Shown: one piece after another, positions 1 to 5,989 of the stretch
Position numbering within the stretch: position 1 is the stretch's first letter
Layout of the letters: every line of letters starts with the position of its first letter
NCBI GenBank assembly: GCA_029940115.1
Contig: JAOZRQ010000216.1
Location: forward strand, 1 to 10,353
DNA length: 10,353 bases
From: Desulfobacterales bacterium
GTDB lineage: Bacteria; Desulfobacterota; Desulfobacteria; Desulfobacterales; 4be13
Direction of reading: 5' to 3'
The notes under the pieces: model-generated
The model's database searches: none
Told to the model about the DNA's origin: nothing
The model's input: only the letters and a program-made list of their open reading frames with translations
Program-made: the position numbers and the translations under genes

Positions 1-488
1 AGGAGATTGCCTATCAGATACGCCTCCGGGATATCGGCGGCATCATCATCATTGACTTCATTGACATGAGCAGACGGTCCAGCCAAGAAAAGGTCTTTCA
101 CGCGCTGAAAGAGGCCGTGAAAAAGGATCGGAACAAGACCCATGTTCTTCCCATGTCGGAGTTGGGACTGATACAGATGACCCGGAAGCGGATCAAAAAG
201 TCCCTGACCCGGATGCTCTGCGAGCCTTGTTTTTATTGTGATGGGGAAGGGTATCTGATATCAAGGCAGACCACTTGTCACAATGTGTATAGGGAAATCC
301 TTCGGCAAGCCGGTGATATGACAGGAATCAGGCTGACCGCCCGGGTAAACCCGGAAATCGCTGAACTGCTTCACGGAGAAGAGAACCATCTGATCACTTC
401 CCTTGAAAGCAAAATCGGAAGGCAGATCGTCATTTATCCGAATGGTGAGCTTCATTTGGAAGCGTTTGACATTTTTGAGACGTTGTGA
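1..488 (+). CDS. rng: Ribonuclease G, C-terminal part (5' end outside window)
   Basis: This is the C-terminal ~161 codons of an RNase E/G-family endoribonuclease, which cleaves single-stranded, 5'-monophosphorylated RNA in rRNA maturation and mRNA decay. The reading frame is open from base 3, so the gene enters from the left; the ATG at 66 is only an internal methionine. The first residues (RLRDIGG followed by IIIIDFIDM) match the family's catalytic DNase I-like subdomain, which holds a metal-binding aspartate. MTRKRIKKSL and the CEPCFYC cluster match the zinc-link that joins two subunits in this family; the CxxCxxC spacing and the lack of a long C-terminal tail favour RNase G over RNase E. 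The small C-terminal domain follows and the protein ends at TGA 486-488. Seven bases later comes a strong palindrome (495-527). Family identity is secure; the N-terminal S1 domain cannot be seen. Confidence 0.93.
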   Translation, partial: EIAYQIRLRDIGGIIIIDFIDMSRRSSQEKVFHALKEAVKKDRNKTHVLPMSELGLIQMTRKRIKKSLTRMLCEPCFYCDGEGYLISRQTTCHNVYREILRQAGDMTGIRLTARVNPEIAELLHGEENHLITSLESKIGRQIVIYPNGELHLEAFDIFETL

Positions 489-494
489 CTAACT

Positions 495-527
495 AGACCT
501 ACGAGGTTTTCAAAACCTCGTAGGTCT
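495..527. repeat. 33-bp perfect palindrome after rng
   Basis: Arms of 16 bp (AGACCTACGAGGTTTT and its exact complement) surround a single C at 511. It lies 7 bp after the rng stop and could fold as a hairpin in RNA, but no separate T-run follows, so terminator function is only possible. A degenerate second copy lies at 581-612, inside the start of the next gene. Confidence 0.85.
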
Positions 528-568
528 TGACGCAAGTATTGATGAGGATGAAGAGGATTTGGTGGGTG

Positions 569-1525
569 ATGATTATTGACAGACCTACGAGCAGACCTGC
601 GAGGTTTTCAAATATTCCGGATCATCTCATTACCCGGTTGAGCCAGTTTGTCCAATCCGAGATGGGGCTCCATTTTCCAGAGAGCCGGCGGAGAAATCTT
701 GAACGGGGCATCAGGGCCGCGGTTGAGGAACTGGCGAGAGAGTATCAGATCAATGATGATCCGGTGATGTGCATTCACCGCCTCCTCTCCTCTCGACCCG
801 CGAGAAGGCATCTTGACATATTGGCGGAACATCTCACCATCGGCGAAACCTATTTCTTCAGAGACAAAAGTCTTTTCCATGCCTTGGGGAATCATATTCT
901 TCCAGAACTGATCCGCTGTCGTGGAAAGGAGAGGCATCTCAGATTCTGGAGCGCGGGATGTTGCACAGGCGAGGAGCCTTATTCGTTGGCGATCCTCATT
1001 GATCAGCTCATCCCTGCATGGCAGGAATGGAAGATCATGATCTTGGCAACCGACATCAATGGCCGTTTTCTTCAGAAGGCTGAAAAAGGCATTTATACAA
1101 GGTGGTCCTTTCGCAACACCCCCGAGGAAATCATGGAAAAATATTTCACCACCCGGGAAAAAAACCGCTTTGAGATTTCCTCACATCTGAAAGAGATGGT
1201 GACTTTTGATCAGTACAATTTGGCAGAGAAAGGTGGGGATGATCTGCAACGGTCTGTCCCTGACAGGCTGGTGACACCCGGAAACCGGATCATGGGTGAC
1301 CATAGGGCGTATTTGACGGATAACATGGATGCGATTTTCTGCCGTAACGTGCTCATGTATCTTGTGCCTGAACTGAGGGGATACGCGGTCAATCACTTTG
1401 CCAAGTCGCTTTCAGAAGGGAGCTGGCTGGTGGTCAGTCCGAGTGAGACGGTCTTTGTGCGGCATTCGGCTCTCCGTCTGGTCGGCTTTCCCGAAGCCAT
1501 CCTTTATAAGAAACAGAGTTTGTAA
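569..1525 (+). CDS. CheR-type protein-glutamate O-methyltransferase
   Basis: A SAM-dependent methyltransferase of the CheR family, which methylates glutamates on chemoreceptors in the cytoplasm. With the start used here (318 aa), the N-terminal helical CheR domain covers about residues 15-90, followed by GETYFFR (92-98), the SAM-binding loop SAGCCTGEEPYS (128-139), ATDIN (160-164) and DAIFCRNVLMY (254-264), which is the usual order. About 34 residues separate FDQYNL from DAIFCRN, longer than the roughly 13 in E. coli CheR. The start is uncertain: an in-frame TTG at 527 and ATGs at 542 and 548 lie upstream, but 527 falls inside the palindrome. GTG 566 or ATG 569 sits 8-11 bases after a purine-rich AAGAGGA. 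A degenerate copy of the 495-527 repeat (581-612) encodes residues ~5-14. No che genes, receptors or CheB are nearby, so the target is unknown; the following PilZ gene hints at motility or surface signalling. Confidence 0.85.
   Translation: MIIDRPTSRPARFSNIPDHLITRLSQFVQSEMGLHFPESRRRNLERGIRAAVEELAREYQINDDPVMCIHRLLSSRPARRHLDILAEHLTIGETYFFRDKSLFHALGNHILPELIRCRGKERHLRFWSAGCCTGEEPYSLAILIDQLIPAWQEWKIMILATDINGRFLQKAEKGIYTRWSFRNTPEEIMEKYFTTREKNRFEISSHLKEMVTFDQYNLAEKGGDDLQRSVPDRLVTPGNRIMGDHRAYLTDNMDAIFCRNVLMYLVPELRGYAVNHFAKSLSEGSWLVVSPSETVFVRHSALRLVGFPEAILYKKQSL
581..612. repeat. Degenerate copy of the AGACCTACGAGG palindrome inside CheR
   Basis: AGACCTACGA (581-590) is followed after two bases by AGACCTGCGAGGTTTTCAAA (593-612). 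Both derive from the left arm of the palindrome at 495-527. The copy lies in the coding N-terminus of the CheR-like gene, upstream of the conserved domain. Confidence 0.7.
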
Positions 1526-1529
1526 AAAG

Positions 1530-1625
1530 GGCATCCTTCATTTCATATGAAAAGTGGTTTGCACTTTTCGGATGGGAAAAGTTTGCAGTTCCGCCTTGAA
1601 GGCGGAACTGCAAACTTTTTCGTCT
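1530..1625. repeat. Palindromic repeat element with GGCATCCTTCAT end
   Basis: Five bases after the CheR stop begins GGCATCCTTCAT (1530-1541), followed by a palindrome at 1577-1619. Its arms are 21 bp and perfectly complementary around a single G at 1598, and CGTCTCAAAAA follows. The same order (end motif, palindrome containing AGTTCCGCC, then CGTCTCAAAAA) recurs at 2419-2530, so the two are copies of one family. The right-hand end (ATGAAGGATGCC) is missing here and other repeat DNA follows directly. The hairpin has A-rich and T-rich flanks and could terminate transcription in either direction; that is inference. Confidence 0.75.
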
Positions 1626-1632
1626 CAAAAAG

Positions 1633-1693
1633 GAAACCCGGCTTTTCTTGCAGCCGGGTTTCTCGCCATCACAACTTTTTGTCCTGTGCATAG
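1633..1693 (-). repeat. Truncated relative of the 315-bp miniature element
   Basis: GAAACCCGGCT (1633-1643) and its complement (1652-1662) form an 11-bp hairpin. It is followed by TCGCCATCACAACTTTTTGTCCTGT and ends in TTTTTGTCCTGTGCATAG, which differs at only two positions from the terminal repeat of the element at 7657-7971. It is a reduced copy in the opposite orientation to the 96-bp units there, and its other end is absent. Confidence 0.7.
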
Positions 1694-1746
1694 AGGTGCC
1701 ATATGTTTTCAGGCATTTGTCAAAGAGATGCCCTGTGAGGAATGAA

Positions 1747-2163
1747 ATGGACAAACAAGCCGAAACCGTCAGTGATCAGCGCAAGTTCCCAAGAATTTCC
1801 AAGACAGTCACCGTCGAGGTGAATCCACTGACCTATCCCCTGCCTCGTGAACCCGGGGAAAGATGCGTTTCCAAAAACATCAGTGGCGGGGGGATATGTT
1901 TCACAATTTCAAAGCGATACAAACCGGAAACCCTGCTCAATCTGAAGATCAGCATACCCGGATGGCAGAGCTACAAAAAGCCTTTCTCACGCATCATGGA
2001 CATCGCCTCAGAATCCCCTTTGACAGCCATTGCCGAAGTGGTCTGGTGCCAGAAGCTTTCAAACGGTTCAGGATATGACGTGGGGATCAAGTTTGTGAAC
2101 ATCTATGAAGATGATTATTCTGCCCTGATGAACTATGTGGAAAACTTGAAACGTGAAGCGTGA
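1747..2163 (+). CDS. PilZ-domain protein (probable c-di-GMP receptor)
   Basis: A 138-aa cytoplasmic protein made almost entirely of one PilZ domain. PilZ domains bind the second messenger cyclic di-GMP and adjust motility, exopolysaccharide or surface behaviour through protein partners. The two diagnostic ligand motifs are visible: RKFPR (residues 12-16, the RxxxR motif) and NISGGG (44-49, the D/NxSxxG motif). Start ATG 1747 is chosen because GAGG sits 6 bases upstream and the protein then begins just before the RxxxR motif; the frame is open back to 1648, but that part is repeat-derived DNA. The last residues (LKREA) are encoded by the first units of the heptamer array that continues after the stop, so the native C-terminus may have been replaced. 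It stands alone in the same direction as the CheR gene. No output domain is fused to it. Confidence 0.87.
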   Translation: MDKQAETVSDQRKFPRISKTVTVEVNPLTYPLPREPGERCVSKNISGGGICFTISKRYKPETLLNLKISIPGWQSYKKPFSRIMDIASESPLTAIAEVVWCQKLSNGSGYDVGIKFVNIYEDDYSALMNYVENLKREA

Positions 2164-2227
2164 AACGTGAAGCGTGAAACGTGAAACTTGAAGCGTGAAA
2201 CTTGAAGCGTGAAACGTGACCGTGAAC
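2145..2227. repeat. Heptamer tandem array, (CGTGAAR)n
   Basis: About twelve 7-bp units, mainly CGTGAAA, CGTGAAG and CTTGAAG, run from inside the last codons of the PilZ gene into the spacer. A similar array in inverted orientation (GTTCACG type) lies at 2327-2396. The two could pair across the ~100 bp between them. Confidence 0.85.
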
Positions 2228-2272
2228 AACTTGCTCCTTCTGGTTGGACGATCATTCTTGGCCTTTGGCAGG

Positions 2273-2313
2273 CGGTTCGGATTTGGCAATCGTTCGACTG
2301 AGCTCACGCCGAG
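2273..2313. repeat. Single copy of the GTTCGG...CACGCCGA repeat
   Basis: CGGTTCGGATTTGGCAATCG followed by TTCGACTGAGCTCACGCCGA matches the repeats that surround the toxin-antitoxin operons at 4291-4368, 5990-6368 and 6947-7126. It sits between the two inverted heptamer arrays. The rest of 2228-2326 shows nothing else recognisable. Confidence 0.75.
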
Positions 2314-2326
2314 CGGTGGTTACTGG

Positions 2327-2396
2327 GTTCACCTTCAAGTTTCAATTCACGTTCACGTTTGCGTTCACGGGCACGTTCACGGACACGTTCACGGTC
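2327..2396. repeat. Inverted heptamer/hexamer array, GTTCACG type
   Basis: Units of GTTCAC, TTCAAG, GTTTGC and CACGTTCACGG repeat irregularly. They are the reverse complement of the units at 2145-2227 in type (GTGAAC, CTTGAA), giving a large imperfect inverted repeat. A short remnant, TTCACGTTCACG, recurs near 7230. Confidence 0.7.
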
Positions 2397-2418
2397 ATAG
2401 AGATTCAGTACAATTTTG

Positions 2419-2556
2419 GGCATCCTTCATTTATGGTTCACATTTTTCAAGCCAAAAAGTTTGTAGTTCCGCCTCTCGGCGGTGTGACACCGCCGAGAGG
2501 CGGAACCACAAACTTTTTCGTCTCAAAAAAGTGTAAACCGATGGATGAAGGATGCC
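2419..2556. mobile_element. 138-bp miniature inverted-repeat element upstream of argS
   Basis: The ends are perfect 12-bp inverted repeats, GGCATCCTTCAT (2419-2430) and ATGAAGGATGCC (2545-2556), with T-rich flank on the left and A-rich flank on the right. Inside is a 65-bp near-perfect palindrome (2454-2518): two 32-bp arms with one mismatch around a single G at 2486. It encodes no protein and no clear target duplication is visible. A partial copy lies at 1530-1625 and an end remnant (GAAGGATGCC followed by A's) at about 7251-7268. The element ends 16 bp before the argS start, over its untranslated leader. Confidence 0.72.
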
Positions 2557-2572
2557 AAAAAAAGGAATTCAG

Positions 2573-4237
2573 ATGAAACAGAAGATAAAAGAGAGGGTCT
2601 CTCAAGCCCTGGCAGCGGCTTATGAAGACGGGGAGTTCCCTTCATCGGCCTTCCCTGCGGTGGCGGTTGAGGCTCCCAAAGTTGAGGCCCACGGGGATTT
2701 CTCAACCAATATCTCAATGGTCATGGCCTCCGTTCAGAAGATGGCTCCGAGAAAGATTGCGGAGATCATCATCAGGCACTTGGATGATCCGGAACATATG
2801 CTTGAGAACACAGAGATTGCAGGGCCCGGATTCATCAACTTCTTCATCAGTCCCTCTGCCTGGCATCCGGTTCTCCATGAGATCCATGAAAAAGATGCCG
2901 CATACGGGGCGTCGGACATGGGCAAGGGGAAGAGGGTCCAAGTGGAATTTGTCAGTTCCAATCCCACCGGACCCCTCCATGTGGGCCATGGCCGGGGGGC
3001 CGCGGTGGGGGACAGCGTGGCAAACATCCTCTCCTTTTGCGGATATGATGTGCAACGGGAATATTATGTCAATGACTCGGGCAGGCAGATCAAGACATTG
3101 GGGCGGTCGGTCTTCCTGCGGTATCAGGAACTGTTCGGAAAGGAGATCACCTTCCCCGAAGACTGTTACCAGGGAGAGTATGTCCGTGATCTTGCAATGA
3201 AAATCCGGGAAGATGAAGGGGATGCGCTTCTTCAGAAGGATGAGGATCAAGCGACCCTCCATTGTGCACACATGGCGACAGCGGATATTCTCGCGGGCAT
3301 CAAGGAGGATCTGGAGGATTTCGGCGTGCTCTTTGACAGATGGTACAGTGAGCAGGGCCTGTATGATTCCGGAAAGGTGGATCAGATGATCTCGGCGTTT
3401 CGTTCCCAAGGGATCATCTACGAAAAGGATGGCGCGCTCTGGTTCAAAACCTCCGACTATGGGGATGAAAAGGATCGGGTCGTGGTGAAAAATGATGGTG
3501 AGACCACCTATTTTGCCTCGGATATCGCGTATCATCAGGAGAAGTTCGAGCGGGGCTTTGACCGCGTGATTGATGTCTGGGGCGCGGATCATCACGGATA
3601 CATCCCCCGGATGAAGGCGTCTTTGGCGGCATCGGGGCACAACCCGGATCAGTTGGATGTCATTCTGGTCAAAATGGTGAATCTGTTGAGGGACGGGCAA
3701 CCAGTCTCCATGTCAACCCGGGCTGGCGAGTTTGTCCCCTTGCAGGATGTGGTCAGCGAGGTGGGCCGGGACGCGGCACGGTTCATTTTTCTGACCCGCC
3801 ATTATGAAAGCCCCCTTGATTTTGACTTGGAGCTGGCAAAGAAAAGGACAAATGACAACCCTGTCTTTTATGTCCAATATGTCCATGCTAGGATAGCCAA
3901 CATCCAGGTCAAGGGCCATGAAAGAGGCATAGACCCCTCTGAGGCCCCTTCGGATGTCTCCATGGTGACGGCACCCGAAGAGATCGAACTGATCAAGGCC
4001 ATGAGCCGCTATCCGGAGGTGGTCGAGGCCGCGGGGGCCCTCATGGAACCGCACCGGATCACCTATTACCTGATGGACCTGGCATCCGCTTTCCATGCCT
4101 ATTACAACAAGCATCGGGTCCTGACCGATGATGATCCGGAACTGACCCGCGGCCGCCTCCATCTCGTGCGGGCGGTCCAGAAGGTCATCCGAAACGGTCT
4201 GACCCTCTTGGGCGTGTCTGCTCCGGAGAAGATGTAG
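2573..4237 (+). CDS. argS: Arginyl-tRNA synthetase
   Basis: A class I aminoacyl-tRNA synthetase that attaches arginine to tRNA-Arg in an ATP- and tRNA-dependent reaction. At 554 aa it has the normal family length. The N-terminal Add-1 domain (about residues 1-100) recognises the tRNA D-loop. The HIGH signature is HVGHGR (136-141), preceded by FVSSNPTGPL. YYVNDSGRQ and DVWGADHHGY are conserved active-site segments. The KMSKS position is SMSTRAG (379-385), the degenerate form common in ArgS. The C-terminal DALR-type anticodon-binding domain includes VQYVHARIANI. ATG 2573 is chosen because AAGGAA lies about 7 bases upstream. The in-frame ATG at 2552 belongs to the terminal repeat of the preceding miniature element and would add seven residues of repeat origin. 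No operon partner is visible, and a palindrome follows the stop. Confidence 0.96.
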   Translation: MKQKIKERVSQALAAAYEDGEFPSSAFPAVAVEAPKVEAHGDFSTNISMVMASVQKMAPRKIAEIIIRHLDDPEHMLENTEIAGPGFINFFISPSAWHPVLHEIHEKDAAYGASDMGKGKRVQVEFVSSNPTGPLHVGHGRGAAVGDSVANILSFCGYDVQREYYVNDSGRQIKTLGRSVFLRYQELFGKEITFPEDCYQGEYVRDLAMKIREDEGDALLQKDEDQATLHCAHMATADILAGIKEDLEDFGVLFDRWYSEQGLYDSGKVDQMISAFRSQGIIYEKDGALWFKTSDYGDEKDRVVVKNDGETTYFASDIAYHQEKFERGFDRVIDVWGADHHGYIPRMKASLAASGHNPDQLDVILVKMVNLLRDGQPVSMSTRAGEFVPLQDVVSEVGRDAARFIFLTRHYESPLDFDLELAKKRTNDNPVFYVQYVHARIANIQVKGHERGIDPSEAPSDVSMVTAPEEIELIKAMSRYPEVVEAAGALMEPHRITYYLMDLASAFHAYYNKHRVLTDDDPELTRGRLHLVRAVQKVIRNGLTLLGVSAPEKM

Positions 4238-4241
4238 CCAT

Positions 4242-4278
4242 TGAGAAACTAAGTTTTTTCAAAAAACTTAGCTTCTCA
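4242..4278. terminator. Palindrome after argS, possible terminator
   Basis: Two 18-bp arms (TGAGAAACTAAGTTTTTT and its complement, one mismatch) surround a single C at 4260, starting four bases after the argS stop. The hairpin position suits transcription termination, although the T-run is within the stem rather than after it. Its TTTTTTCAAAAAA centre resembles that of the palindrome at 495-527. Confidence 0.5.
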
Positions 4279-4290
4279 CTCCCCGCTCGC

Positions 4291-4368
4291 GGATGGTTCG
4301 GATTTGCCAATCGTTCGACTGAGCGTTCGACTGAGCACGCCGAAGCCGAACCGAGCCTTGGGGATGTG
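4291..4368. repeat. GTTCGG-type repeat preceding the AbiE operon
   Basis: GGATGGTTCGGATTTGCCAA is followed by two GTTCGACTGAG units and then ACGCCGAAGCCGAACCGAGC and CTTGGGGATGTG. GGTTCGG near the start and CCGAACC near the end are complementary, so the unit can form a long hairpin. The same order of motifs, ending in CCGAACCGAGCCTTG and GGGGATGTG, precedes the second toxin-antitoxin operon at 6293-6370. Confidence 0.8.
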
Positions 4369-4382
4369 ACTCTTCTTTCTTC

Positions 4383-4411
4383 TTGACCTCCAACCGAAAG
4401 CATGCTACACA
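4383..4411 (+). promoter_or_regulatory. Candidate sigma-70 promoter of the AbiE operon
   Basis: TTGACC (4383-4388), a 17-bp spacer and TACACA (4406-4411). The ATG of the first gene follows only six bases after the -10 box, so the transcript would be leaderless or nearly so. A matching promoter at 6377-6405 has the same upstream TTTCTTC and the same 17-bp spacing. Confidence 0.5.
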
Positions 4412-4417
4412 ACCCGT

Positions 4418-5101
4418 ATGTCGAAAAAAAACAGACATGCGGGTCAAAAACTGTTGCCCCTGCCATACGCACTCCCGGATTTCCCCTTTGACTACTGCTA
4501 CCTGACGTGGGTGCTCCGCTCATACCGCTCACCCCGTGACAAGATCAGCCGGATGCTGAGAAGCGGGGAGATCATCCGAGTCAAGAAGGGCTTGTATGTA
4601 CGCTCCCCCCATTATGGGGGAAAGGTCAACAGGAAGACCATTGCCAACCTCATCCACGGCCCCTCATACATCTCCTTGGACTTTGCCCTCCAGCATTGGG
4701 GGCTGATCCCTGAGAGGGTTGAGCAGGTGACCAGCATCACCAGCAAAAGAAACAAGATGTTCAACACCCCCTTGGGCTCCTTTTCATACAAACATCTGCA
4801 TCATTCAAAATTTTGGCCGGGCGTGTTGTTGGCAAAGAGTGAATGGTCAGGGGAGACAGGAACCAGCGCGCATACCGGCTTTTTCATCGCGTCAAAAGAG
4901 AAGGCCATCTGTGACAAGCTGGCATCTGTCAGGGAGATTCGCAAGCCGGAGGATGTCCCAACATGTCTGGAATGGAACCTGAGGATCGATGTCGAATCGT
5001 TGCGTCTGGATGTCCCCCAGCTTCATCAGATTGAAAGGGTCTATAACAAGAAGTCGGTCACAGCCTTTGTTCGCTGGTATGAGACCAGCAAGGGAGCCTG
5101 A
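4418..5101 (+). CDS. abiEi: AbiEi-type antitoxin (type IV toxin-antitoxin)
   Basis: A 227-aa protein of the AbiEi antitoxin family. AbiEi proteins have an N-terminal winged helix that represses their own operon and a C-terminal domain that counteracts the AbiEii toxin without forming a stable complex; known AbiE systems give phage resistance by abortive infection or stabilise replicons. Visible here are a helix-turn-helix-like segment and wing (residues ~28-62, ending GEIIRVKKGLYV), a SYISLDFALQHWGLIPE segment (83-99) typical of the family, and the GFFIASKEKAICDKL segment (154-168). No Shine-Dalgarno sequence precedes ATG 4418 and no later plausible start exists before residue 46, which fits a leaderless transcript. 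The toxin gene follows after 2 bases. The family call rests on these motifs and on the neighbour; the subfamily is not determined. Confidence 0.85.
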   Translation: MSKKNRHAGQKLLPLPYALPDFPFDYCYLTWVLRSYRSPRDKISRMLRSGEIIRVKKGLYVRSPHYGGKVNRKTIANLIHGPSYISLDFALQHWGLIPERVEQVTSITSKRNKMFNTPLGSFSYKHLHHSKFWPGVLLAKSEWSGETGTSAHTGFFIASKEKAICDKLASVREIRKPEDVPTCLEWNLRIDVESLRLDVPQLHQIERVYNKKSVTAFVRWYETSKGA

Positions 5102-5103
5102 GG

Positions 5104-5970
5104 ATGAGAAACGGTCTGGAAAACCTTTTGTCCGAATACGACTTGGTCACTGAGGAGGATTGGGAAAACGCGTTGAAGGAGGTCGTTCAGCATCTGGCCC
5201 TCTTGGGACTTTGGCGTTCCAAATTTTATGAGCATGCCGCCTTTTACGGCGGAACCGCGCTGAGAATCTTTCATGGCCTGAGAAGATTTTCAGAGGACAT
5301 GGATTTCTCGCTTGTCAAAAAGAACCCAGATTTCAGCCTCTCCTCCCACCTCATGGCGATCCAGTCCGAACTCGAGGCTTTCGGGTTCAGTGTCACCGTT
5401 GAGGAGAAACTGAAAAAGACGGCTTCCGCAATCGAATCCGCGTTCATCAAGGGAGACACAATCAAAAATCTGCTGGTCATCAAGGCGGATCCGGAAATCG
5501 CGGGGAGATTTCCAAGGAACAAGCGGACAAAGATAAGACTTGAAATGGACACAGACCCACCGGGCAAGGCGAGCTGCGAAGTCAGAACACTCCTTTCACC
5601 GATTCCCTTCCAAGTGAAACTCTACAGCCTGCCCGATCTGTTTGCAGGGAAACTTCATGCCGTTCTTTGCAGGGAATGGAAGACCCGGATCAAGGGAAGG
5701 GACTATTATGACATGGGCTGGTATTTGGGGAAAAAGGTGCCTTGCCATTTGGACCATCTGAAGGAGAGGATGCTTCAGACTGGCCATTTGCAACGAGATG
5801 AGGTTCTGGATCGGGAAAGGCTTCTTGATTTGCTCAATTCCCGGTTCAGACAGATTGATTTTGACCGCGCGAAGCAGGATGTCCGGCCATTTTTGAAAGA
5901 TCAGCAGGAATTGGATCTGTGGAGCCAAGATTTTTTTTGCGAAATTGTCGAATGTCTTGACATCTGTTAG
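5104..5970 (+). CDS. abiEii: AbiEii-type nucleotidyltransferase toxin
   Basis: A 288-aa protein of the AbiEii (DUF1814) nucleotidyltransferase toxin family. Known members block growth by transferring nucleotides, in some studied cases to tRNA 3' ends. The polymerase-beta-type motif is clear: GGTALR (residues 49-54), then RFSEDMDF (61-68) with the paired aspartates D65 and D67. Downstream, FAGKLHAVLCR (180-190) and KGRDYYDMGWYL (197-208) match the later conserved lysine and RDxxD motifs. Length is normal for the family. It begins two bases after the antitoxin stop, with GGGAG inside the antitoxin's last codons as ribosome-binding site, so the two are co-transcribed and probably translationally coupled. 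All key residues are present, so it should be active. Codon use looks like the neighbouring genes, and repeats flank the operon on both sides. Confidence 0.9.
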   Translation: MRNGLENLLSEYDLVTEEDWENALKEVVQHLALLGLWRSKFYEHAAFYGGTALRIFHGLRRFSEDMDFSLVKKNPDFSLSSHLMAIQSELEAFGFSVTVEEKLKKTASAIESAFIKGDTIKNLLVIKADPEIAGRFPRNKRTKIRLEMDTDPPGKASCEVRTLLSPIPFQVKLYSLPDLFAGKLHAVLCREWKTRIKGRDYYDMGWYLGKKVPCHLDHLKERMLQTGHLQRDEVLDRERLLDLLNSRFRQIDFDRAKQDVRPFLKDQQELDLWSQDFFCEIVECLDIC

Positions 5971-5989
5971 CCGGCCAACCCTTCTCCTG

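Noticed and set aside
2216..2576. Overlapping small open frames before argS
   Set aside because: They translate the heptamer arrays and palindrome (VHVHGHVHG-like strings) and have no ribosome-binding sites.
2714..3700. Long minus-strand open frame (328 codons) opposite argS
   Set aside because: It is a shadow of argS codon usage. The argS protein is full-length with all motifs, and the antisense product shows no recognisable domain.
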